Shown in pieces: positions 13,501-25,500 of a stretch of DNA of 64,000 nt. The stretch is taken from assembly GCA_013398275.1 (NCBI GenBank), contig VZSE01006618.1, positions 126,683 to 190,682 on the forward strand. The letters run 5' to 3'. The DNA is from Promerops cafer (Eukaryota > Chordata > Aves > Passeriformes > Nectariniidae). The notes beneath the pieces were generated by a model. The model worked only from the letters and a program-made list of their open reading frames with translations, had not been told where the DNA came from and searched no databases. Numbering within the stretch: position 1 is the first letter of the stretch; every line of letters starts with the position of its first letter. The position numbers and the translations under genes were made by a program.

Positions 13501-16500
13501 TAATGGTTGTTTCAGCTTTAGACCTCAGCTGCTGTGTTTATGCAGTACTGACTACATCATTTTAATTGGTCTAGAACTCATGGTGTGTGATAAACACTCT
13601 TCAGTCTTGTCATCTTTCTTATTTTCAGGGAAAATAATTTTCCATGTCAGAATTATAGGACCTTGAGAAGTAAAATTTATTGGGACCATTCTGGGGTGGC
13701 TTGTGCCTCTTTAGGCATTGAACTCACAGTTGCAGTTGCCTACAGGATGAAGTAGCTGTTCGTCGGTTTCAGTCTTTTCTTTAATCACATAAATTATGTA
13801 ACAGTATCTAATCTGCATTATTTATATTGGAAATATTTTATGGAGGCACAGCTTATTTCTGCGTATTTGTGCAGTACTTGATATTATTAAATACATGTCA
13901 GTTACAGACTTGGTGTTGACAAGTCTTAAAGGGAATTCAGAATATTTTGCAAGTTGTTGTTGTGCTTGTAAATTAAAGCTTGCTCTTTTTTACTTCAAAG
14001 AAAGCAAAATCTTTTTATTTTGAATATTAATATGATAAGTTATATGTGGAGTGCAAGCTAGGATTTAGGTCAGCTGGTCACTTTAAGCTCTAATTTCCAA
14101 ACTAGTGCTTCAGAATTACTGTAATTCTGCATGAAGGAAAGAGATACATACTCTTCTGCATCTCTTTCAGTTAGTTCCTAGTACTATGAAGCTTCCTGAT
14201 CGACAACCTGAGTTTTTTTTCTACTACTCATTACTGGGAAATGATGTCACAAATGAACCTTTCACTGATTTAATTAATCCAAACTTTGAGCCAGAAAGAG
14301 CTTCAGTTCGAATACGAAGTACAGTAGATGTTCTTCAACTTTATCTTTGTGCACAGTCAAAATTGCAGGTAAGCTGTTTCATTTCAAATATGAATGAAAA
14401 TAAATAATTAAAATTAAAGAAATAGAGTATGTCTCACACTGTATCTGTGAAGCATTTCTGTTTCCAAAGCTAAGATTGTGTTCTAGTATTTTGGCTCAAA
14501 TATAAGTTGATTCTCTTGCTGATATGAGGAAAACCATAGCAGCAAGTTTCCTAGCTCAGGTGGAGTGCTGTCTTTTTAATTAGTTGCTATTACAGCAAGC
14601 TGGTTTATAGGTCATGATAAAAGGTGTTGCTGAAATATGATCTCCCCAAAGAGCTAAAGTGGCGCTCTCAAGAGCTCTGAGCTTTGGGGCCTGCACTGCA
14701 ATCAGATCATCTGCAACCCAGAGTCCTGCTTTGTGCTACCTATGGTAATCCTATGCCAGCTGCTCAGGTCACTCTTGCCTAAGTTCTAAAATCACTGTCC
14801 TTGGCACTCTTTATGAATGCTAAGGGAGGTCTGTCTTTTTCCTCTGCTCTGTAGCCAAATGCTGTTTCTAAATACACTACAGACGTTTTTTGGCTGTTAT
14901 GAGATATTGCTTATGTTTTTTAGACTTACCTTTAAAAGAGGGACATGGTTTTGTGGTGAGTTGGCAGTGTTAAGTTAACGGCTGGACTCAGCAGTCTTAA
15001 GGGTCTTTTCCAAACAAAATGAATCTATGATTCTAAATATCAGGTAGTACTTAGAGTGTTTATGTCAATCTGTGCATGGCTCAAACTAATTACAAAACAA
15101 GATTCTGTTTTGTTGAGTGAGGGTGGTGTAGGGTTTCTGATAATGTAGCTGGTAAATAAAACAGTATTAGTTATACAAAGTAATTTGTGGATCTGAACCC
15201 TTTTAAAGTTACTTTTCTTTAAGTTTCTACAGACCATTCTAGGGTTTTTGTGCAGGGCGGTTTAAGAATTTTTTTTTTAAATCTTGTATCTTTTTTGCCT
15301 CAACTTTAAATATTTAATTTTTGGAGCAGCATATGCACTGATGTGTTTGGAATTTATTCTTACTCTACAGTCTTAAAACAAAGTGTTTAATATAGCATAT
15401 ATGATACATATATACGGAATTGTGTATATTTCCATCATATGTAAAAACAACTTTTTGAACAAAAGTTCTTGTGCGGTCAGATCCACATTTTGATTTACAG
15501 TTTTCTTTCTTTGACTTCTCACTTGACATCTTAAATCTTAGGATATAGGATCAGCGCACTGTGTTCTGATTCTTAGTTTTAACATATTTCCAAAAATGAA
15601 GACTTTGGTTGTAAAAGGTTCTAGTTGCCAGACTAGAGTGTGTGTATATATGTATTTGTATGTATATATGCATCTAGATATGCAGCTCACACCTTTCAGC
15701 ATGACAGCTTTCCCTAAGTGCAATAAATATTAAGGATGGGAATAGAGTGTTCTGATCTGCTAAATCAAAACTGAAGTGACTCTTATTTTGGAAAAAGCAA
15801 GTTAGTATTCAAGTTTCAAAGAGTAACTTTGAGGAAAATAGATTACCTTAGTGTGTGTTGGTTTTTTAAGATCCATCTTTTTCACTCGTGTGTATAAATA
15901 TTAAGCTGTGTAAGTAACAAAGAATTGAATCAAGTTTTCAAATAATTATATTTACTAGGCATTAAAACCACAGTTACTTAATTCCAAAAATCCTTGTCAC
16001 TTAAGTGGTATCTAAATATATGCCCAAAGCCTTCAAGTAACCTTTTTCATTACTTTGCAGTCATGCATTTTATATGCTTATACATTAAGGGCAAGAATCT
16101 GTGCCGTGTATAGAAGCCACAGAGTACTGAATTTATCCTACAGAAGGAATTATATGACAGCTCCTCAGAAGGGCAGTGCAGTGATTTGCTGCTGCCCTGT
16201 CAGTGAGCAAATCCCACCTGCTCAAAACTGACATTTCACAGCTCTTCTTATTCTCAGCATGCAGTGTCTAGGTTAGGGATGATAACTTGTATTTATGCTA
16301 CCTTTAGTAGAGGGTGCACAAACGGTTGTGCAAATCACACATACCAGTTACTTTCTGGCACCTTTGTGTGTGTGCAGATCCATCTTTGCTGTGGGGACCA
16401 CTCTCTTGGAAGCACTGAAGTTCCCCTGTCTGGACTCCTGAAGAGAGGAAATGTGGAGATTGACCAACACCCTGTGGCAATAGAAGGACCATTTGTTCTT

Positions 16501-19500
16501 GTTCCACCAAATAGAGCTAAACAGAAACTGCCACAACTGCCTTTGGATCTGGCTCCTACTGTTGGGGTATCTGTAATTCTTCAAAGGGAGAGCTTGACTA
16601 CCCAGGTATGTCTTACTTGTTCATTGTTGGTTTAGACACAATTTCACGTTAAAAAATTATTGGTGGTTCTTAATCATATTTGACTGTTTTTTGTGTAAAA
16701 AAAAAACCACAACCCTGAAGGAATTAATTAATTGCTTTATATGAATAATCCTTTAGTTGGCATCTTTCTGTGTCTGAAAAATAATCTCATACTATGAAAT
16801 GTCATAGACAGAATTTTTCAATGCAAGCCATGGTCAATAAGAAACCTATCATTTCATTCAGCCGTTGATTCCCTTAAATGCTGCAACTGAACCCAAGCAG
16901 CCACAGGAGAAAGTTCTTTCGCCTGTTAGTGGAAAAACAGAGAGCCAGCAGCAGAGATCCCAAAATGTCCTATCTCAAGCTGACCAGTGTTCTTCAAAAG
17001 AAGATGTAGCAACAGAGAGTGAAGTGGAAAGTCTTAAGTTTGAAAAAGGCACAAAACCAAGGAAAAGGGGTATGTGGTATTTAATTTTTTTGCCCAATTA
17101 CCAAATGTGTTCTTGGATCATGTACTACTCCTTTCTAGTATATTCATGAAGTACTACTCATTTCTGGTGATAAATTTCAGGCAAGTCAGAATTATTTGCA
17201 TAAAACAAATAACAGAAGGGGGATAAATGTTGTAATTTGAACATGATCATTAACTACTCTTGCAAGAGCCAGATTAGGGATTTGGGGGTGTGTAGATTAC
17301 AAGTGATGTGGATGGTCATCAGCTTGAAAAATCATAACAAAAGTTTTTGGAATTTCCTGAAGTTGTGAATGAGAAGGTTTAGTGCAATGCCTATGAAGAA
17401 ACTGACTTGCTCAATGAGATGAAATGGTCTAATGTTAATTTGTTCACTAGAAAAGCAGGGGTAATGTGGGATGTTTAAGTTTTCTAAGGAATTTAGTATG
17501 TGGGTAATAATTTGTGGAGACAGATGTTCGTATAGTACAGATTCCTGGGCAAAACCAAGCAACTGGGTTGTTTTGTTTGTTTTTACATGATCCTTTGTTT
17601 GGACTTGGTAGCCCAAGCCCTAGGAAGACTTGTTTGTGATTTGAGAACTGGGTAGTGGAAAAGTGGAAGAGGAACAGAGATAGGAAATACCATAATAACA
17701 GAATAAATCTCAAAAAAAGTTTTGTTAAACATTACTGAACATGAATCTTCTTAAGAGATGTTATATGAATAGTATGTATTATTATTTTTCTAATGATATT
17801 TGTATTGCTGGTCTTCTGAGATTTGTCCTAAAGACATCCAGTTCTGTAGAGATTCTGTGTCCTAGAATGGGCTCTCAGGATTTGTCTGCTAATTCAGCCA
17901 AATTTTCTTTTAATCCTAACTGATCTTATCGAAGCAAGGATTGAGTCCTTTATATGGAATGTGAAAAGGAAGTGTTGTGAACCCAGCAGCTGGTTTAAAT
18001 CTCTGGTTAGGAAATCCAGGATTGTGCTTTATTATTAATAGTAATAATAATTTTATAGTTCTGTTTTGCTAAGATGTAAAACATGTCATTTCACATTTGT
18101 CTTTCAGGGCTGGTGGCTAGTTGCCCTCAAGAGGTTAGCAAACAGTGTTTTGAAGAGCTTCCAGCTTTGAAATCACAGAGCGGAGCAAAGTCACCTCTGA
18201 TAGATCTGCAAAATCCCAGTAAGGCAAAATTTATTGAATTTAATACCTTAAATGAAATTTGACTATAGTACCAACTTAAATGAATTTTAACAGTAAGCTG
18301 TATGTACTTTTTGTTTTGTGATGACCTTAAAATTCCACTCAGCCACTTCTTTGCACCAAGCAATCTACTGACATTTTACCTGAATCACTTAAAATTGTTT
18401 CATTCATACGTTGTGTTAAGTAGCTGATATTGAAGTATTACAGCATTTTTCTTTTTTGTAATATCAATATTAATGCAAACAAAACACTTAGAAAAAAGGA
18501 GGAAAGAATAAAGTCAATGCTAGTAACAATATATTTCTTCAAAAATAACAAAAATGGAAGTGTTTTAAATAATTATGAAGGAAGTATCAGAACAAGTAGT
18601 ACTTACAAAAGGTAGTTGAGTTCTGACACTTTCATTCCCTCCTTTTGTAGGGGCTTGGTAGCCCAAATAGCCCTTAAAGACTTAATCAAAATGTCTTGAA
18701 CATTTTTCAAGAACACCTTTAGAAGACCTGTCTGTGGGACTTGTAGTTTGATGTTTTACTCTCTGAAGGCAGTATTGGGTCTCATTGTAAGGATGTGAGA
18801 AGCCTGGATGCAATTGGGCAGGCACTCAATGTTGCTTCTGCTTCCTAAATTATAAAATGGATGTCACAGTAGGTGGGTTCTGTGACAGAAACAGATGTGC
18901 TTTGCACATTTTAGTTTGCTTCAATAGCTAAACCTTAGCTTGGGGCCAAGGGTGATGCTGCCTTATATGAGCACAATTGACCTGCTAATCTGATTGTCTT
19001 TGTAATTCCCCTAAAGAAGTTTGTTAATTTAAAAAAAACCTAAATTGCTGAAAATATTTTTTTCCTATGCATGCCCTCAAGTTGGCTATGAAAAATTAAT
19101 ATAAACTGAAGTCTTAGAGCATCTTTCTGAAGAATTTAATTTCTTTGATCTTAGTGTAAACTTTTTTCAGTGAGTCAAACTTACGTAGCTTCAAAGATTA
19201 ATAAAGAAAGGAAAAATATTACAATCCTGTAAGAAGATGTAAAGTATATTGAAGTTTTGGTGTTTTTCTTTGGAAGCAGTAACTTACAGAAGAAGTGGTT
19301 ATTTTTTACAGTATTCATTAATTTTACAAGGAATAGAAATCTCTTAGGGAAGCAACCTATCTGCTTGCATTTAAGATGTGACACTAATCTTTGATATATT
19401 TTGTTATTTTGAGCAGAACAAGTTACAAAAAATGCACATGAATTCTCTTTTGTGTTTTCAGCTGATAGTGGTCCAGTAGCGATATCTCAGCCTAACCCTG

Positions 19501-22500
19501 TGGGTGTGTCCAGTTCTTCAGAGCCTGTGTCAGCACAGAAAATTGTCATTCCAGCAGCCTCTCACCATTTTTGCTTTTCAATAGATTTAAGAAGTATACG
19601 TGGTCTGGAAGTTGGTTTTCCAATAAATTGCATTTTAAGGTACAATTTATTTTTGTTAGTCATTGAGGTGTTATATCAATGAAGTTTTATATCAATGAAG
19701 TGTTTTTTTTTGTTTGGTTTTTTTTTGTAGTTTTCCACATTCCACCAAGAACTCTTTATAGCGTTTCAGTAAGAGGCAGATCACTGGTTTGTGTATGAAT
19801 CCAAAGGAAGGACATCCTAGTTTTAATGAAGAATCAATGTAGTTAAATGCATTTCTGAGAGATTTGTAGATACAGGGATGATTTTGATGGTTTAAAAAAA
19901 ATTCTACTTTTGTTTTATTAATTATTGATGGTGTATTTGAAGTCAGTGATTAATAGCATTTTTTACAATTTGTCTTCTCATTTCCATCAGGGTGCTTTTG
20001 ATGTTTGTGATGAGTCACTTTAAATGGTGATTCAGTCTGAAAGCATTGAGGATTTCTGACTGGGGAGGTGCCTGTGCATTTGCTCTGTCTCTTTTCTGGC
20101 AGAACTTGACTCATACAGTTTTAACTGGTCAGTGGTCACAGATAGTATGTGGAAAGCAGCATACAATGGATGGAATTTTGCCACAAAATATCTTTTATGT
20201 AACATTTCAGTAATTAATTTGTTTCAGAACAGTAACAACACATAGTTTTTTTTTTTGTTTTATACACTTGAATTTCTATAGTCAGTGATGAACATGGCAG
20301 GAAGCTGAAGAGGAGAAACATCCAAAGATAAATACTAAGAAAAGTTGCAGGATAAAAAATTGTTTATTCACTGTAGATTGGAAGCATTCTTTTATTCCGG
20401 TCTAAACAAGCTCTTTCAACAGCTCTCCACAAAAGGTGAAGAATGCAATTTTTATATATGAGGCATCATTTGATGCAGCTTTTATTTTCTTAGGAACTTA
20501 GCTGACAGCTGGCATCATCAGTTTGAACAAAATGAAATTTAAGAGGTTCGCGGCCTCTCATTTGTTACAGTTTATCATACACTGAAATGTGCCAGTAGAG
20601 TAGTTTCAGGCCACATTTTAAGTCATAATGGTAAAACTATTTGACTTCTATTTTAGTCAATTTGACTGAGGAAATGAAAAGCTAATGAAATTTTCTAATG
20701 GTTCTGATACTATGTATATGTATACGTAGTTATCAGTTATTGTGTGTTAGTCTAGTCTGAACTGTAAGTATAGTTACAGATGTTCTCAGGTAACAATCCA
20801 CATGTGAGTATAAATTTTTCTTCTGTTTTTCTGCTCAGTTTATATAGTAATTGCAGAGTTCTAGTAAAATATTAATTCATCTGGTAGTGAACATACAAGT
20901 TATTAAAACTTTTTTGTCAAAACAACAGCCAATGTAAAGAAGTTGGATCATTCCTGAACATAAATACTTGAGAACTAAGTTCTATTGTTGTATGTACTAA
21001 TATAAATTTCTCAAACTTTAATACAAGTCAAGCTTTAGTAAATGATGTCTAAACTGGTTTCCCTGTTGCAGAAGGTATTAAAAAAGTTATCCATTTATAG
21101 AATTATTATTGTTTTATTGTTTTTATTAGGTACTCGTACCCATTTTTTGGCAGTGCAGCACCTATTATGACAAGTCCACCTGTAGAAGTTAGAAAGAACA
21201 TGGAAGTCTTTCTTCCAAAGTCATATTGTGCATTTGACTTTGCAACTATGCCTCATCAACTTCAAGATACATTCTTCAGGTAGTAATTTGCAATTTTTTA
21301 TCTTAATTACCCTTTTCTAGATGTTGTTGTAAATGCAGTCACATTAAGATTATTAGTTCGAGAATTTAGTAAATAATTCAGGGGCTAATGCCAATAAATA
21401 CTTAATAGCCTACTCTTCCAGTTTCTCTATCAATTACATTTAAAGTCAGGAATTCTACAGTTCGTGATTTTTCTCTCTTGAATACTTAGGTATTGTTGCT
21501 TACTGAACCAAGTACAGTTGCTCTAAATTTTAAAACTAAAGCTTGATAGCATCGGTTTTGACAAAATACTTCTTGAAATACAAATTTTTTTTCTTTTTGG
21601 TATGCAATGACTATATGATATCTTTGAAAATACAGCAGATACCTGGAAATCAGCTCACAGTGTTGAGGGCTGTAAAACAGTTCTCCCAGTAGTTCCATGA
21701 GCTTTCAATAAATGATTAAGATGCAAAAAAAAAGAAACATCAAAATAGCAGTATTTTGAAAGTAGGAATGGAGGGAGATCTATTTTGAATGACAATGGCT
21801 AAAATTCATTTGTAAGTATTTATAAATTAAGATGATAAAGTTGTGTTAGCATTATTCTGTCAGTGACTTTCACTGTAACATTGTTCGTCCCTAATAATTG
21901 AAGAAGGAAATGATAATCTGACTGAACCAAGTAATTCAGAGGGTACAAAGTCAGTCAGTCTCATTCCTGTAAGGCAAAGGCAGTAAAACCAACTCATTGT
22001 TTGACATTTGTAACCATCACTGATTTAAGAAGTTACTTCTAGAGCATGAGGTTTTTCTGATGCCTGACACTAAGATCACTTCTTTGTTTCAGATTGCCTC
22101 TGCTGGTTGAATTGTGGCACAAGGATAAAACAGCCAAAGACTTACTTCTAGGAGTGGCGAGGCTTCAGCTTTCCAATGTTTTGGCTTCAGAAAAAACCCG
22201 CTTCTTGGGTGGGAATGGTGAACAATGCTGGCGTCAGACTTGTAATGAAACAGTCAGTTTCACAGCAGCACAAGGGTAAAACTATTTAAAAAATACTTAA
22301 CTCTGTAGCAAGTTTTCGAGAGTTGTTTGTTTAGTATTTCTCTGAAAAACAGCAAGCTCTCTCTGCGTAGCTTTTTGAATAGGTAAACAGGCTGCAGAGT
22401 ACTGCAGTATGCAGAGGGGGGAATAGGCATCCAAGAGATGAAAAGCTAAATTGCCACTTCATATTGGGCAATGTCCACACTACTAGCAAACTCACTGTAA

Positions 22501-25500
22501 TAAATCTTTATTTAATCATCATCCTGGGTAAATTAAACTTCACCGACAGATTAAGAAATAAATAATTGGAAAAAATGTTACTGAGGCACTTCCTTAAGTT
22601 ACTCAATTGTAGAAAGTGTTGATGTTCCATAAAATATTTAACATTGTTTGTCCCTAGTATGCTTTTAGATACACCTGACTTCAGTGAAAGTTAGGAGGAC
22701 AGATACACCCAGAGAATGGAGATATCTCCTGTTTCAGGATAGTAGCAGGGGTTTCAGCTTGTGTACATCAGAAGGAGCAGTATTAGTTAATACTGTCAGA
22801 ACACAAATGTTCATTTACATAGAGCAGTGATAGGGTTTTATTTATATTGATATATATGTGTGTGTGTATATATGTGTGTGTGTATATATATATATATTTT
22901 TTAATTTGTAGTTCTTCTGTCCCGTGTCCTTGTTGAAGATGATTAGTGTTCACAATCAGTGTCTGGACCCTCATCTTTTCTTTGTGTTGATGGAACTTGA
23001 TTATGCCCTTAAAAATAAATGTAATTGCTATTAAGACTGAGGTCTGTTTTAAACTGCTAATGCAAGAGATTTTTGGAAAAAGCATGTTGTATTAAACTTA
23101 CAGGAAATGTCATGTTAGTGACTGGTATCCCCACCCCTCCCAACTTAATAGAAAATTGGCCTCTGGCTTTGTTTAAACTTCTGTGGGAAAGCCAGCATGG
23201 CCTGATACTGTAAAGAGTTGCTTCAAGGTCTCACTATACATTAAGGTTCATACTTCTACCGTTCGTTAAATGAAACCTGGTTTTGCACCAAACATATCCA
23301 CTAGATGGCATTCTCAAAATGTAATCTGGTCTGTGTTTTGCTGTGCTCACCCCTTCTTATCCTTGCTCTTGTTGGTGTAACCTTTTTTCACTGGTATGTT
23401 TAACAGACTTGTTGAATCAATTACTCAGGTTTCTGAGGTCCACTAATACAAATCTCATTTTCTTTTTTAGCCAGTGGCTAATGGAAAGTTGTAAGAATTA
23501 AATGGAGCAATTTATTTTGACTTAAATGAAGTACAAGCATGTGTTGGGTTTTTTCCTTTGCAATTAACTGTAGAAGGCTGCACCCTTGTAAAAAAACATT
23601 TTAGTGTTGTCTATCTATGTTAGCTGAAAGGGAATTGCTGTGAAAACTACAGCCGTGGTTAATTCGTTCAGCATCTTGTTGCTTGATATGTTCTGCAGCT
23701 TCCAGGTGACAAGTGATTCTGTAATTTACCTTACTGAGTGGTTATCACTGAAGTGAGAGGTTTTGTTTTGACCAAGGTCTACACTGCAGTGTACTTGCAT
23801 GTGAGACTTGATAATTTCCACTTACATGACTGCTGTGTGTTCCTTCTCTTAATACCTTTCTGTGCAAAAGACAGGCCTGGTTTGCCACATTTTGACTGTG
23901 ATTAGAGATGAGGCAGTTGGAAACAAACTGTTCTTAAGCAGAAACCACAACTACTTTCTAATTAATTTATTAAAATATCTGTTATCTTGGTATTGTTTCA
24001 CTGTAGGGCAGGTAGGTATTTTAACCTCTAAGTGATTGAAAGTTGCCAGTTCCCTCTGCTGAAGCTTCCAGAAATGTTTTTTAGTAATCCAAGGATTACA
24101 CAAATGATATGCTAAGTTACTTACTTTGTGGATAACTAGAAGGTTACTGTTGAAGTCTAAACAAGGAAAGCTAAGGCAGTTTAATGAGTAGCTTAAGTTG
24201 AAGTCAGCAGCAGTGCCTGTATATGAACAGTTAGATCATTAGAAAGATTTAGGACTGTAGGTACAATTTTGGATTATTCCCTCATTGCAGAGATGTGTTG
24301 ATCATAGTAATCTGTTAGTTAAATAGGTTTGCAATGACAAGTTAACTGTTTGAGTCAGAAGGCTTGGTGTAGATTCATAAAGTAGGCCCTAACTTAGCAA
24401 TATATATAGGAGAGCATATTTGGGCTCTCACACAGGCAACTCTTTAGAGATTGAGCTTGCACAGAACGACTTCAGCTTTGCTGTTTTGTGTGTTGTCTTA
24501 AAATTGTTTCTGCATCTTTAGACAATTAAATAACATTCTAATGCTATTTATAGGTCAGGCAGCAGAATAGCAGAGCTTTCGTATGCCATCACCTTGGAAG
24601 ACTACGGACTTGTCAAAGTGCAAGAAATTATGGTGTCAGATTCTTCTCAAGTAAGTTTTATATAAATCTTTCCTTTTTCCTTTGAAAATGTCTTTGACAA
24701 GTTGAAGTTCCAATGAAAAATCCACTCTTATTATATCAGGATGTAGGTGCTGGTCAACAGCGGCAGGTCCCTCACACTCAGCCTCACTGTGCCCCAGAAG
24801 ACCATCCAAAACCTCGAGAAACTCTAGAATACAAAGCAGCACTGGAGTTAGAAATGTGGAAGGAAATGCAAGAGGACATTTTTGAAAATCAGGTTTTTAC
24901 TCTTTCTTTTTTATTACCTAAATTACGTGATTGCGTAGAGAAGGATTAGCAGAATTGGTACAGAGAATAACTGTAATTGTATTTTATTTTACTGTTTCAA
25001 GTAAGAACTAAATTTTATTCATACAGAATATTAAAACTTCAGATGTAAGCTACTCCATCCACAAATTCCATGCTCTGAAGGAAGAAGATTAACTCCTAAA
25101 TAAGTTACGAAGGTGCTAGGTTTGAACTGCAGAATACCATCTTAACGATTTCCCATTACTCTTTATAAAGTACAATAGATTCAAGATTCAAACTATTGAT
25201 GTTAAATATTAATTCTGTACTCCTTTAGTTGCATCTCAAAAAGCATTGCTGTCTACTCTTGAAGTCATTCTAGGTGTTTTTGTTTACTTCTTTTTAAAAG
25301 GTAGTGAAAATCTAGTACCTCTTTGTTTGGATATTTTTCTCAAATATGCATTTACTTTCCATTTTGTACTTCAGTGTAAGAAGTCTTTCACTTTTAGAAT
25401 CATATCTTGAGCTATATAAGTCAGCACACAGAACTCTTTTGCTTCAAGAGTTAGGTCTGCTAGTACTGTAAAGGTGCACTTCCAACCATTTTGATCTGGT

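Noticed and set aside
16264..16377. Possible 5' extension of exon 7, because the frame stays open upstream
   Set aside because: Human similarity begins exactly after the CAG at 16,377 and exon 6 joins there in phase 0.
18219..18261. Open reading beyond exon 9 to a TGA, suggesting an alternative C-terminus
   Set aside because: The GTAAGG donor is good and exon 10 continues in frame with strong similarity to human, so read-through is less likely.
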